NCBI GenBank assembly: GCA_963978895.1
Contig: OZ022238.1
Span: 28,684,117-28,748,116 of the forward strand
From: Erpobdella octoculata
Lineage: Eukaryota; Annelida; Clitellata; Hirudinida; Erpobdellidae
DNA: 64,000 nucleotides
Direction of reading: 5' to 3'
Positions within the stretch are counted from its first letter, which is position 1. Every line of letters starts with the position of its first letter. Positions 53,416 to 64,000 of this stretch are shown one piece after another. The position numbers and the translations under genes are program-made. A model generated the notes under the pieces. That model had not been told where the DNA came from and searched no databases. It saw nothing but the letters and a program-made list of their open reading frames with translations.

Positions 53416-54125
53416 CCCGGATTGAAATTTCCATACTCTTCCATACTAATCGGTTTCTCTTATGCGACAAACTCCGTAACGCGACCAACGACCTTTTTTC
53501 TGTGGTATCATTAGGTGTAGTTTATTACTGGAACAAGAAAGCCTAGACGACATCAAATATTTTCCGAGTGGCCTAACCGCATTAAAAACAAATTTAAACT
53601 ACAAAATCGACGTGTTTTACTTTTTATCGATAACTGTTCTGGCCATGGTAACATTGGTCTCTCGGACAGAGAAGTTCAGTTTCTTCCTAAGAACATCACA
53701 TTCAAATTACAGCAATGTGATGCCGGCGTTATTCAAAATGTGAAGTTGTATTGTCGGAAGATGTTTTACGTCATTTAATAAGTAAACTAGACAATGAACA
53801 AACTGTAACAACTCAATAAGTGGCAAAATCTAGTAGACTACTTGACTCCATTATTTGGTTTCGAGTTTCATGGCTTCGTGTCGAAGAAGACACAAGAACA
53901 ATGTGCTTTCGTAAATGCGGTTTTGGTCGATGTGATGTCACAAATTTTACAGAGGTTCTAGAGTTCGATGATATGGCAGACCATCCAATCCTGAAGAGTA
54001 TGTCAATTGTGATGATAATGAGCCAACAAGCTCAAATGTCCAATTCGTCCCAGTTGTTTTTGAACAAGAAAAAGAAAACATTGAAAAATTTTATTCAAAG
54101 GATTCGGATGATGAATTCATTAACA

Positions 54126-54475
54126 TTCAAACTGCAATTTTAAATGTTAATAAGCTTTTAAAATAAGATTGTAAGCACGACAACAGTACGTACAAAGCGT
54201 CTTTGGAGTTGTGTAATTTTAAATTAAATACTTTAAAACAACAAACATCTGGAACTATTTTAAATCACAACTTTTTTTTCAAACTTTTACTTAGGTTACA
54301 TTCAAACTGCAATTTTAAATGTTAATAAGCTTTTAAAATAAGATTGTAAGCACGACAACAGTACGTACAAAGCGTCTTTGGAGTTGTGTAATTTTAAATT
54401 AAATACTTTAAAACAACAAACATCTGGAACTATTTTAAATCACAACTTTTTTTTCAAACTTTTACTTAGGTTACA
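54126..54475. repeat. 175-bp exact tandem duplication
   Basis: 54126-54300 and 54301-54475 appear identical by eye, starting ttcaaactgcaattttaaat. A recent local duplication inside the decayed transposon. Confidence 0.92.
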
Positions 54476-54920
54476 ATCCCTGTTTGCGTGTGTGTGTCTT
54501 TCTCTGTACGCAAATCTTGCAATTAAAATTTAACCAGCTTTTTGAGTAGCTAGGAAGCTGAAACTTTCAGCATAGCTTTATATTGGATAACAATACATGA
54601 TTCAACTAAAAACAAATAAAAGAAAAACAAGTTTTTTTGACACAAACTTTAATTTCAAATACACTCGATTTAGAAATATTAAAAATGTTCAAATTAAGTT
54701 TTTTTTATTTTTATTGAATCATGTATTGTCATCTAATATAAAGCTATGCTGAAAGTTTCAGTTTTTAACTAGTCAAAAAGCTGTTTAAATTTTACTTGCA
54801 AGATTTGCGAACAGAAAAAGCCACACACACACACACACACAAACAAACACACACACAAACAGAGATTGTAACCTAAATAAAAGTTTTTTAAAAAGTTTGT
54901 GTTGAAAAACTCGTTTCTCC
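54465..54920. mobile_element. foldback MITE nested in the pogo-like element
   Basis: Left arm 54465-54605 (gtacgcaaatcttgcaatta, gaaactttcagcatagcttt) is inverted at about 54715-54885 (aagctatgctgaaagtttca, tgcaagatttgcg). Ends carry CA-rich stretches and gtttgtgttgaaaaactcg. A partial copy is at 7780-8005. Confidence 0.78.
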
Positions 54921-55096
54921 TTTACATGTTTATATGACTGTAAGTTGACTTTAAAAAAATAAACTACTGATTACTCTTTGTTGTTTTCATATGTATTTCT
55001 GAAGAAAATGCGACTTTTTCCCTTATGCGACCCTTTCACTTATGTGACCGATTTTACGTGGCAATGGAGAAGTCGCATAAGAGAGGTTCTACTGTA

Positions 55097-55212
55097 TCAC
55101 AATTCTTGATTTATTACCCGGTATATCACTTGTTATTGATTTTGTACACGGTATAACACTAATAATTGATTTATTATTCGGTATATTGATTTATTACCCG
55201 GTACATTACCTT
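55097..55212. repeat. ~27-bp tandem repeat, right part
   Basis: Four degenerate copies of ttgatttattacccggtata just before the LINE ORF1; likely part of the LINE 5' region. Confidence 0.7.
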
Positions 55213-55215
55213 AAG

Positions 55216-55878
55216 ATGGAGGTTAAAACTCTGGCAGAAAAGGTATCTCTCCTGGATCTTTCGGAGGTTGGTGATAGAATCAAGGAGGTTGATTGTGCTG
55301 GCAAGAAGTGGTCGGATCTTTTCAGCAAAAGGGTTGAGGTGCTGGTGGATGATGTCAAAAGTGTGAAGAAAACGGTGATAGAAAATAGTTCCAAACTGGC
55401 TGCTACAAAATCTCTCATAGTCTTGAATAATGACAGAAATAAAAGAAGAAACAACATTGTGGCTTACAATGTGCCAGAAAATGATTCAAATTCAAAGATG
55501 AAAGACAATGAACAAGTTTTGAATATCCTGCATGAGTTAACTGGCATGGACATGGGGAAAGATGTTGTTGACTCATTTAGAATGGGGAAAAGAACTGGTG
55601 ATAATCAAAAACCAAGACCAATGCTCATCAAATTAAATGAATTCCATGTTAAAAACTTGGTTCTTGAGAGCAGTTTCAAGCTCAGAAAAAGTGAAGCATA
55701 TAAAAACATTATTCTAAGTCAAGACATGTCTGTTGAAGATAGAACTGAATGCAGGAACCTTCTGGTTGAGAGAAAGAACGAAATAGCTGCCAAGGATGAT
55801 ATAAACAACTGGGTTGTTAGAGTGAGAGGGCAACCAGGAGAATTTCATGTAGTCTCCTACAGAAAACAAAATTTGTGA
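55216..55878 (+). CDS. LINE ORF1 (RRM-type RNA-binding protein)
   Basis: 220 codons from ATG at 55216. The N-terminal 65 residues are Lys/Glu/Val-rich and probably coiled-coil. The middle has NIVAYNVPENDSN and DVVDSFRMGKRTGDN, then RPMLIKLNEFH, like the RRM of LINE ORF1 proteins. The C-terminus holds ILSQDMSVEDRTECRNLL and WVVRVRGQPG. Such proteins coat LINE RNA and act as chaperones (family knowledge). The frame is intact. ORF2 starts in another frame at its stop codon. Confidence 0.78.
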   Translation: MEVKTLAEKVSLLDLSEVGDRIKEVDCAGKKWSDLFSKRVEVLVDDVKSVKKTVIENSSKLAATKSLIVLNNDRNKRRNNIVAYNVPENDSNSKMKDNEQVLNILHELTGMDMGKDVVDSFRMGKRTGDNQKPRPMLIKLNEFHVKNLVLESSFKLRKSEAYKNIILSQDMSVEDRTECRNLLVERKNEIAAKDDINNWVVRVRGQPGEFHVVSYRKQNL

Positions 55879-55880
55879 AT

Positions 55881-58733
55881 GTGACCTGCTCAAACTTGAC
55901 TCCTATAAATGATGATATTTTTGTTTTGTTTTCAAATGTTGACTGCCTAACAAACAAGTTTGAGAAGTTATTACTATTTTTAAAGACTCTTAAATAGATG
56001 CCAGATATAATTTTACTGTGTGAAGTTAATCCAAAATATATGTGTCAACCTTATTGTGTTTCAGAATTTCAAATTGATGGTTACCAGGTTCTTACTTCTT
56101 CATTTGGCATGAAATGCTTCCGTGGATTATTAATTTATTACTGTAACAACTTATCAGTCTCAGATTTTTGTCTGCCATCATCCTTTCAAGAATACTTAAG
56201 CTTCAAACTTGTGGCACAGGGCAGGGTTATAAACTTTCTCTCAATATACAGAAGCCCTAATAGTACTTCATCAAACAACGATTTGTTTATTCAGTTACTG
56301 TGGTAGTTTATTTCTGTTTCTGGAGATCATATAATTGTTGGAGATTTTAATTTTCCAGACATCAACTGGGTATCCTTTAGTCGTGCTGGCTCTGATTCGA
56401 AGATAGAAAACAAATTTTTAGAATTTTTGAAAGAAAAACATTTGTTGCAGCACATTAGTGAACCAACAAGAATAAGACCAGAAGAAACTTTTCATATTTT
56501 GGATTTGCTTGTTAATTCTAGAGATAATATATTAGACGTTCAATTTTTCCCACCGCTAGGGCGTAGTGATCATAGTATCATTGTTTTCAGAGTTGCTGTG
56601 GGTATTAAAAAAACGAAAGAGAAACGAAAAAAATTTTGTTTTGATCTTGGTAATTATGAGGGTTTGAGGAAAGCCCTTGGTGATACTTTGCCTGGACCGA
56701 TTGGTGGTAACAACGTTTCATTAGAAGATCAGTGGACGTTTTTTCGTGATAACTTATTACTCCTCACTGATAAATATGTACCTAAGAAGAGTGTATTTAA
56801 AAAACATGATTTCAGACTGACTGACGATTTACGAAGTCTTATAAAACACAAACATCATCTATGGAACCGAATTTATAGGTATGGCGATGATTTGTTTGTG
56901 GAGTTCAAAAAAGTCAGAGAAAAAGTTAGAAAGATTTCCAGGCAGCTAAGTATAGAAAATCAGAACCTCATTGCTAGAGATTATGAATCCAACCCAAAAT
57001 GATTTTGGAATCGAGTGAACAAAGTTCGGGGGTGCAGAAACAATATTAGTACATTAGAAGTTGGTGGCAGAGAGCTGGTGGAAGATGGTGATAAAGCTGC
57101 GGCATTTTCTGACTATTTTTCATCAGTCTACATTAAAGATGATCATTTTGAGGATGGGGACAGGCAGTCTAATTCATGGGCTCATTCGGAAGAAATGGAG
57201 GAATTAACAATTGACAATGCTGTTGTTCTTGGCAAACTGAAGAGCCTAGTTATATGCAAATCAGCAGGTCCAGATGGATTGCATCCTAGAGTGTTGAGAG
57301 AAACAGCTGGATCAATATCACCACATCTGCGTCACATCTTTCAAGACTCATTAGATAGTGGAGTAGTCGTTGAGGATTGGAGATTCGGTCACGTGATACC
57401 ATTGTATAAGAAAGGAAGAAAAACTATTGTTTCAAACTATAGACCGATAAGTCTGACATCGGTTTGCTGTAAGATCTTAGAATCAAATATAAAAGATCAT
57501 GTGCTGAGGCACCTGCTAAAAATTGGTTTCTTTACTCATAGACAGTATGGATTCCTGCCTGGTGGATCCACAGCGCTTCAGCTACTTAGTTTTATGGATG
57601 AAATCACAAAGGCGTATGATTTGAAGCAGGAGGTGGATATTATCTACACTGATCTTGAAAAAGCCTTTGATAAAATTTCTCAAAATTGCCTTCTACTAAA
57701 ACTTAAGAAATATAAACTTCATCCAAAGATTCTAACCTGGATAAAGAACTACTTCGTCAATCGTCATTTTGCAGTTAGAGTGAATCAGAAGCTTTCCGAT
57801 TCAATTGAGGTTACCAGCGGAGTTCCCCAGGGTAGCGTTCTGGGCCCTTTGTTGTTCATAATTTACATTAACGACTTACAGGATGTTTGTAACAACGTGT
57901 ATCTTTTTGCGGATGATGCAAAGATTTTTAGAAATCTGAGAAGCCCACAGGATTCAAGGACTTTACAAGAAGACATCAACCATGTGATGGAATGGTTCGG
58001 GAGGTGGCGCATGAATGTCAACATCAGTAAATGCTGCCTTTTGAGAATTGGGGGAAATTCTGAGTCTGTTGATTACATGCTTAGAGACTCAGGAGGACAG
58101 ACTTATAACATTCCTGTGGTCAGTTCAATAACGGACCTTGGAGTAATTGTTGATTCCCAGTTGAGTTTCAGAGAGCACATTTTGACAGAAACAAAGAAAG
58201 CTGGCATGTTGTTGGGAATAATTGCACAAAATTTTAAACATCTATCTGAAGAAGCTTTTGGTTGTCTCTATAAGTCTCTTGTGCGATCTCAATTGGAGTA
58301 TGCTGTACAGGTTTGGAGCCCGTACCGATTGGGACTGATTGCAGAGATCGAGAAAATTCAGAGACGAGCCACAAAACTGGTCAGATCTTGTAAGTATTTG
58401 AGCTACGTGGACAGGTTGAGGAAATTGAAGCTTCCATCGTTGGCTTATCGTAGAATTAGAGCTGACATGATCATGACGCACAAGATCACGAGAGGTTACT
58501 TTTTGAACTTCAATTGTCCTGTACTAATGCCATGTCCAGACCAACGGACAAGAGGTCATTCCTGGAAACTTGTTACAGGCATAAATCACAGGGATTGTCG
58601 AAAACATTTCTTTTCCAATAGAGTGGTAAGATATTGGAACAATCTTCCAGAAGACGTGGTTGAAGCTCCCAATTTAGCTACTTTCAAGGCTCTGATGGAT
58701 GATTTTTTCGATCAAAAGAAATATGCGTTTTAG
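55881..58733 (+). pseudogene. LINE ORF2: endonuclease and reverse transcriptase, CR1/Jockey type
   Basis: One frame of about 950 codons, broken by three in-frame stops: TAG 55995, TAG 56304 and TGA 57000. The endonuclease shows SNVDCLTNK, PDIILLCEVNPK, VGDFNFPDINWVSF and GRSDHSIIVF. The reverse transcriptase shows SAGPDGLHPRVLRE, NYRPISLTSVCCKILE, YTDLEKAFDKI (motif A), SGVPQGSVLGPLLFI (motif B), LFADDAKIF (motif C), and a C-terminal thumb/extension ending at TAG 58731. No frameshift was found, so the copy was active fairly recently. Reverse transcriptase residues look complete. Confidence 0.9.
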
Positions 58734-58871
58734 TGGATTTTGTATTTTTTGTTTATTTTTTTTTTTATTTTTTTGCTATACGGATTTTTCAATTTAATTT
58801 TGAAATTGTGGTGGTCAGTTGCTGGCGAGGGGCTCATTGCCCGTGCCAAGAATTTAATAAAAAAAAAAAAA
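58734..58871 (+). other. LINE 3' UTR and poly-A tail
   Basis: T-rich UTR, then gttgctggcgaggggctcat, tgcccgtgcc, and aatttaat followed by a run of A to 58871. This marks the 3' end of the LINE. Confidence 0.75.
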
Positions 58872-59900
58872 CTATTTACTTTTAATAAATTATTATATCA
58901 TTATACTTATAAAAAATAAATTGTTTTTAATTATTTTAGTAAACAATATTGTATTTATTTTTAAATTATTTACTTAAAAAATGTTATCCACATTATATAA
59001 AAATTATTTTGGTATAAAATGTATTATTAACTAATTAAGAATATTATATAAGCTACTTGTTTATTATTTTCGTATATAATTTAGTAATTTTACATTTTAA
59101 TAATGTTTTTCTTTAATATTTTAATATTGCATTATTTTAATAATTTAATAATTTACTAATTTATTACATTATTATACAATTAATAGTTATTCACGTACGT
59201 TATAAAAATTTAAAAAATTAATAAATTACAAGAATGAACTGTTAACACCGTATCAAAGTTTGTGCTGGTTTTTTTTAATCTTTAAAAAATTTAAAAAAAA
59301 AACTTATATAACCAAACAAAAAGTCTTCTGATAGCTTATTTGAAACTGCCACATAAGTCTATCACGTGATATATTTAAGATTTATAAATAACTTGAATTT
59401 TTAAAGCACAAACCTTTATTCTTAAACTTTTTTGATTTGGCTAATTTTACATTTAAAAAGAACTGTTATCGCTTTTTAGTAAAAGATAAAACGAACAACA
59501 CAAATAAATTTAATGATAATTACAATTATTTTAATTTCATGAAAGTTGTTAGTGTTAAATAATTATTTGTGCAACAATTTCATAAAAATTATTATTGGTG
59601 CACAACTTTGCTTGAAACCTTTAAGCGTGTCTTATGTGACAAGTTTCTACTGAATAACTTTTTTCTCCATTATAAAAGAATTTTAGCAGACAAAAAAATA
59701 TAGCATGTTTAAATATATTTTTTTAATTTTGTGAAAATTTAGCATGTTTAGTTATTTTATTTTGATTTTTTGAAAATATAGCACGTTTAGTTATTTTATT
59801 ATATTTTTATGAAAATATACCATCTCCTTGGTTATTTTATTATTTTATATTTGTTTGTTAGTGAAATAGCATGCCTCCTGTAAGAAATTCAATCAAAGTT
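58872..59900. other. very AT-rich stretch, nothing recognised
   Basis: Degenerate repeats of tagcatgtttagttatttta at 59700-59875. No gene was seen. Confidence 0.5.
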
Positions 59901-59904
59901 TATA

Positions 59905-60166
59905 TACTACCTGACCCAGCAAACGTTGTTTTGCCTTATAAATTATTTTTGTTTTTTTTTTAATAAAAGTTTATTGTACAAAATTATGACAATTTAAAAC
60001 AAGTGAAGCAAAAACAGTTTTTTAAAAACACACTTTTATATTTTTACTACATTAACAACGAGCATAATAGCATAGACAATAAATAGTTCGACGAAAATAT
60101 CACAAATAATTATTTAATTAAATTTTGTCCAATCAATCCGAAAATGTATATATATATATATAATAC
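59905..60166 (+). repeat. CCCAGC-head repeat fragment
   Basis: Starts ctacctgacccagcaaacgt, tgttttgcct, a head seen in many invertebrate RTE/SINE-like repeats, and ends in a short TA run next to the next element. Confidence 0.5.
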
Positions 60167-60782
60167 TAGCGCGGGAACCCGGCGTTGCCGGGGTTCTTAG
60201 AGGTTTACCTAATGCGTTTTTTTCGCTCCCGTTTCCTTCCCGCTTGCGCTCCCGCTCCCGGTCGTTATCCGTTCCCTGTCGCTTTCCCGCTCATTTTTTC
60301 GCTCTCAGTCCCCCCTAGACCCGATTCTACATACATACATACATACATACATACATACATACATACATACATACATACATACATACATACATACATACAT
60401 ACAAACATACATACATACATACATACATACATACATACACACATATACATACTTTGAATGAGTATTGTAAAAAACACATACATACATACATACATATATA
60501 AACACACACATACACACACATACATACACACATACATACGCACATACATTTATATATATATAGTTCCCGATCGCTTACCCGCTCCGCTCCGCTCATTTTG
60601 TGACGGATTTCAATTTTTTTTTCTATATTTGATTCCCCTTGACTTTCAAGGTTGTGTGAAAATTTCATTACGATCGGATGAATGGTGTAGCAATGCATGA
60701 ATAACATACATGCATATATACATACATACATACATACATACATACATACATACAAACATTCATTTATATATATATATATAGA
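60167..60782 (+). repeat. CCCGG-head repeat, complete copy
   Basis: Head ctagcgcgggaacccggcgt; cgctcccg units; an internal CATA array (60331-60540); tail aatttcattacgatcggatg, aatggtgtagcaatgcatg; a catac run and a TA end at 60765-60782. Collinear with 42064-42566. Confidence 0.75.
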
Positions 60783-63136
60783 GATTGTAGTTTAATAAAG
60801 ATTAAAAGTTTCTTGTGTGTTATAAAATGAGCTGTCATCGTAACTTGCAGCTTCGGCAACATTATAAGACCATTACTGTTTAATGACATGAAATGTTCAG
60901 TTCACTGTTGTAAAACTCACACTGCCGGCTGCATACCCCCATAAAAATTTTTCATGGTTATAAATTAGAGCAAGACATGTTAATAAAGAAAATCCAGATT
61001 TAAGTTTTTTGATACAGCAAGGCTAGCTATGTTTTTTTATTTTTAAGGAGCATTTGTGGACTTTGTGGTTGAGATAAAATAAAAACAAACAAAAACTGTT
61101 GAATTTTTGTTTCATAAATAATTTTAAAAGCGAAACAATAGAAATAAAGACCTCCCGATGCACCCACCCACCTACTAGGGCATCGTCTTTCACACTTAAA
61201 TGTTTTTCTTCAAATTCCACAAAATTTTTACCCTCTTTTTGCAACGTCTAATTTCCCTTTTTATCACATGACATACCACGTGATGTACCCGCCGGTGAAT
61301 GCGATCATGTGACCAAGCCACGCATGTCATTAAATGGAGCCTTGCAGGAATTTGGGAGAAACGTTGATAAATGTTCAACAGATATTGTATATGCTTGTAT
61401 TGTTGTAAAGAAAGTTGCTAAAACGGTGCTGAACTGTTACTAACAAACGTTGTAAAAAGCAAAATTTTAAATTAAAATCCACATCAACAGCTCATTGAAT
61501 GGATCTAGTTCATGAAATATTCTGTTTCTTGTAGTCTATCAATAATACAAAATTTTTGAATTTCATATCTGACAACTGCTGAACAGTGGTCATTTAGTGG
61601 GGATGGTTAATTTTACAAAATGACGTCTGAACAGAATTTATCGATGAGTCAGATGTCCCAGCGTATAAAAAAGCAGTTTTTAAGGTTTTAGTGCCTTTTG
61701 GGCTTTTTTTCATATCATAAATATTATTTTCTAGTACAATATGAAAATTAATTAAACTTAGCTGTAACAAAACAAGAAATAGATACAGAAAAGAAAAGGT
61801 ATCCTGTGTTTGCCAAATGACGAAGCAACATATTATATAATGTTGGTATTCTAATGTTAAATAATTTTGCGTAGTACAAAATATTGATTTTTATTTTTAC
61901 ATAATAATAAATTTATTTTTTATTTTCCAATAAACTAAATTTTTTTTTATTTCTTAAAAACATCAAAACAGAAACGCTCTTTGTATGATTTAAAACGGTG
62001 AACATTTATTCAAATTTGTCTTTCAACAAAAACAAATGTATTATTTGTAAGCAAGATAAATATTAGAGATACATTTATATAAAGTTACAAACATGTAACA
62101 TTCTACAAGTCTTGTTTTCATGTTTTAAAGCCATTAAAAACCTTTTTTGCGTTCAATTCGTCGGTGTACGTTTTGTACAGTTTTAACAAAATGTTGTCAT
62201 TGACAGGATTGAGCAAAAAAAGCAGCAAATTATGATGAATGAGAAACATTCATTTTTTTAATGCTTTGTGTATATTGTTCCAATCGCATGGTCGCAGGTG
62301 GGATGCCAAAAATTATTTTTTCAATATTTTATTGAAAAATAACAAATATTTTTTAAATATGTTTTAAATAAAAATATAACTTATTTGATCAATTTTAAAC
62401 TAGTAATAACTTTTTTTATTTTTTATCTTTTTCAAGAATTCGTGGAATTCTAATTTTAGAAATTCTATGAATAAAAATGCGGCATTAAAGTTTCCAACAA
62501 AAGGATTTAAATTGTAAAAATTGTTTTTTTTCAATTTCGTGGAAAAGTAAAGCAATTTGTTGAGAAGACACACCTTGTCCATAATTTGTCGATATAGCAC
62601 TAGTTTTTCAATAATTTGTTAAGATTACATAAAAGATGTGACAAATGTGTTGAGATGACACTGAACATGTCATTGATCTGTTGAGAAACATTATTGTCTG
62701 GAAAACGACATGTTTTAGGATTTTTTTTGAAAACAAATTGTTTGATTTTGTTTTGTCATGAGAAGCATACGTTTCTGACATTCTGTAGAAAGATTTTCGC
62801 TGGCTGTGTAAACAGTTTTATGATTGAGAAATATTGGTGGGCTGGCAGGCAGATTGGAGAGGTAATGATAAATTATGAGGGTTGAAGATATAATGATGAA
62901 TAATGCAAGCATAAAATCTTCACACCATTCTTTCATGACCGGCCTCAAGCAAATTGGCCAAATCTGGCAACCTGTTTACAATGTTTTTTGTTTTTTTTTA
63001 AGGTTTGACACGAAGAGACCAATAAGTGTGCCAAATGGTCAGAGAAAATAAAAAACAAGTGAACCAACTGATGACCCAGCAAGCATGCTGATGAATGAAT
63101 GAAGGAACAAGTGAATGAATAATTCATGTAACTCAC
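60783..63136. other. tetraspanin intron 1, 5' part
   Basis: AT-rich unique DNA. tgttgagatgacac/tgttgagaagacac motifs recur at 62555-62690. No gene or terminal repeat was recognised. Confidence 0.45.
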
Positions 63137-63274
63137 AAGAAAGGTTAGGTTGATGATGACGAGGATGGTTCGCGTGAGTGTCGAGAACAACTTTCGACAG
63201 GTGACGTTGTTGCTGCATTTGTATCGAGTTTTCAAGCAGCAGGCAGGCCTCTCTTTCAAGTTCAACGTTGACAT
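63137..63274 (-). CDS. tetraspanin, exon 1 (N-terminus and first half of TM1)
   Basis: First coding exon of a tetraspanin, a four-pass membrane scaffold protein that organises membrane microdomains. It reads 46 codons from ATG at 63274 (MSTLNLKERP...) to ...TILVIINLTFL, followed by a consensus gtgagt donor. The cytoplasmic N-terminus has a CC pair at residues 12-13, of the sort palmitoylated in this family (family knowledge, not shown here). The hydrophobic end joins in phase 0 to exon 2 to give NLTFLAAGWTLIAVGLWL, a typical tetraspanin TM1. The frame stays open upstream of the ATG, so an upstream start or a 5' UTR exon is possible. The next exon is 26,950 bases away. Confidence 0.85.
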
Positions 63275-64000
63275 CTGGTCAGGTGTGCAATGCAATCCAG
63301 GTGCAACACGAGTACGCGTCTTCTAATTACATCGGTTTGCTTTACACTGTCTGTTGAAAGTAAAATAACACACCTGATTAAATATTATTTGCAACACTCC
63401 TTTCTCAAAACTGTCATTTTTAAGTGTCAAACAGACACTAACATACAGCCGACTAGCTTATAATACGTACGAACAAGCAGGCAGCCACTCGGTCGGTTTC
63501 TGCTCATTGATTGATATAGAACGAAATATCTGGAGCCTGCAAAAACAATAGAGCAGAAATTGCTTTCGCGTTCAATGTTCTTGTTGTGGGAAGAAAATTA
63601 GGCGCTTCACTGCTTAGGAAAACAATTGCCATGTGACACTTGACTCGTTATTCAAATTCATTTTCTCTTCTTCAGAAAAAATTTACATTTAACATACAAT
63701 TCACACTAATATACATTACAATAACAAAAATGAACTGACTGAAGGAAAAAAATAAAATGTTAGAAGGGAAATTAATTGAGCATTTCTGACAGATGAAGAA
63801 AAATTAATAGCTTTTTCTTTATAAGGATGAAGACAATCTAAGATTTTGTTGTTTTTGAAAAATTTATTTCTTGATAAAATGTCTTTTTGCTTTTTTCTAA
63901 TATTTGGATTATAACAAAAACGTCATCTTAGAGAGAAATATTTTCAAAAAAAAAGTTTAATAAAACTTAATTCTTCATAAGTTTTTAAAGAAATTGTTGA
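63275..64000. promoter_or_regulatory. upstream region of the tetraspanin (position only)
   Basis: Should hold the 5' UTR and promoter, or further 5' exons. No TATA box or initiator can be fixed. 63440-63510 is somewhat GC-richer, with ggcagccactcggtcggttt. Confidence 0.3.

Larger units (their letters stand above)
53436..55096 (+). mobile_element. pogo/Tigger-like DNA transposon, decayed
   Basis: Ends share inverted tctcttatgcgac (left 53455-53467, right 55072-55084 as gtcgcataagaga). The plus strand at 53560-53780 encodes RVLLFIDNCSGHGN, REVQFLPKNITFKLQQ, CDAGVIQNVKLYCRKMFY, matching the DDE region of pogo/Tigger transposases (LLxDNxxxH...FLPxNxTxxLQxxDxGVIxxxK). Later frames are broken, and the 3' half holds a tandem duplication and a foldback insertion. 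Confidence 0.75.

Overview
The window is eukaryotic, almost certainly from an invertebrate animal. It is strongly AT-rich, has no bacterial-style gene packing, and is dominated by microsatellites, minisatellites and decayed transposons. It also carries one split animal gene, a tetraspanin, whose short exons lie tens of kilobases apart. I cannot name the species; the repeat mix would fit a mollusc, cnidarian, flatworm or similar.

The main host gene is on the minus strand. Six tetraspanin exons can be read with splice sites: 63137-63274 (N-terminus, half of TM1), 35902-36186 (rest of TM1, small loop, TM2), 35593-35667 (TM3), 29416-29544 and 25008-25142 (large extracellular loop with the CCG motif), and 10510-10593 (GC motif, start of TM4). 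A probable seventh exon begins at 5792 and completes TM4. All six firm exons are a whole number of codons and join in phase 0. The gene spans more than 57 kb, and its introns hold nearly everything else in the window. A possible small plus-strand gene starts at 3270 and possible plus-strand coding lies near 5.2-5.6 kb; both are weak.

Layout. 0-2 kb: nested hAT ends and a SINE. 2-9 kb: mostly unique AT-rich DNA with weak candidate exons. 9.06-10.33 kb: a giant ATGG/ATGA array. 11.7-12.9 kb: a hAT MITE inside a GTAT array. 13.8-15.5 kb: first copy of a composite repeat. 16.1-16.6 kb: a palindromic MITE and a 5S rRNA-like fragment. 17.3-23.2 kb: fragments of an unrecognised multicopy ORF, broken by a hAT element and a CR1-like LINE. 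26.7-29.2 kb: ATCC and ATC/GTC arrays. 32.5-34.0 kb: a decayed MULE. 39.7-42.6 kb: second composite repeat holding a TIR element, then a CCCGG-head repeat. 45.76-48.93 kb: a young Ty3/Gypsy-like LTR element with gag, zinc knuckle and protease but no reverse transcriptase or integrase. 49-51.6 kb: two more composite copies, inverted. 51.9-52.8 kb: an R2/NeSL-like reverse transcriptase fragment. 53.4-55.1 kb: a pogo/Tigger-like element with a foldback element nested in it. 55.2-58.87 kb: a nearly intact CR1/Jockey-type LINE. 60.2-60.8 kb: another CCCGG-head repeat. 63.1-63.3 kb: first tetraspanin coding exon.

The best leads are the tetraspanin with its polyserine run in the small loop, the complementary microsatellite arrays bracketing its exons, the LTR element whose RNase H-like tail directly abuts the polypurine tract, the composite repeat with ~157-bp internal units, and the unknown ORF family at 17-23 kb.
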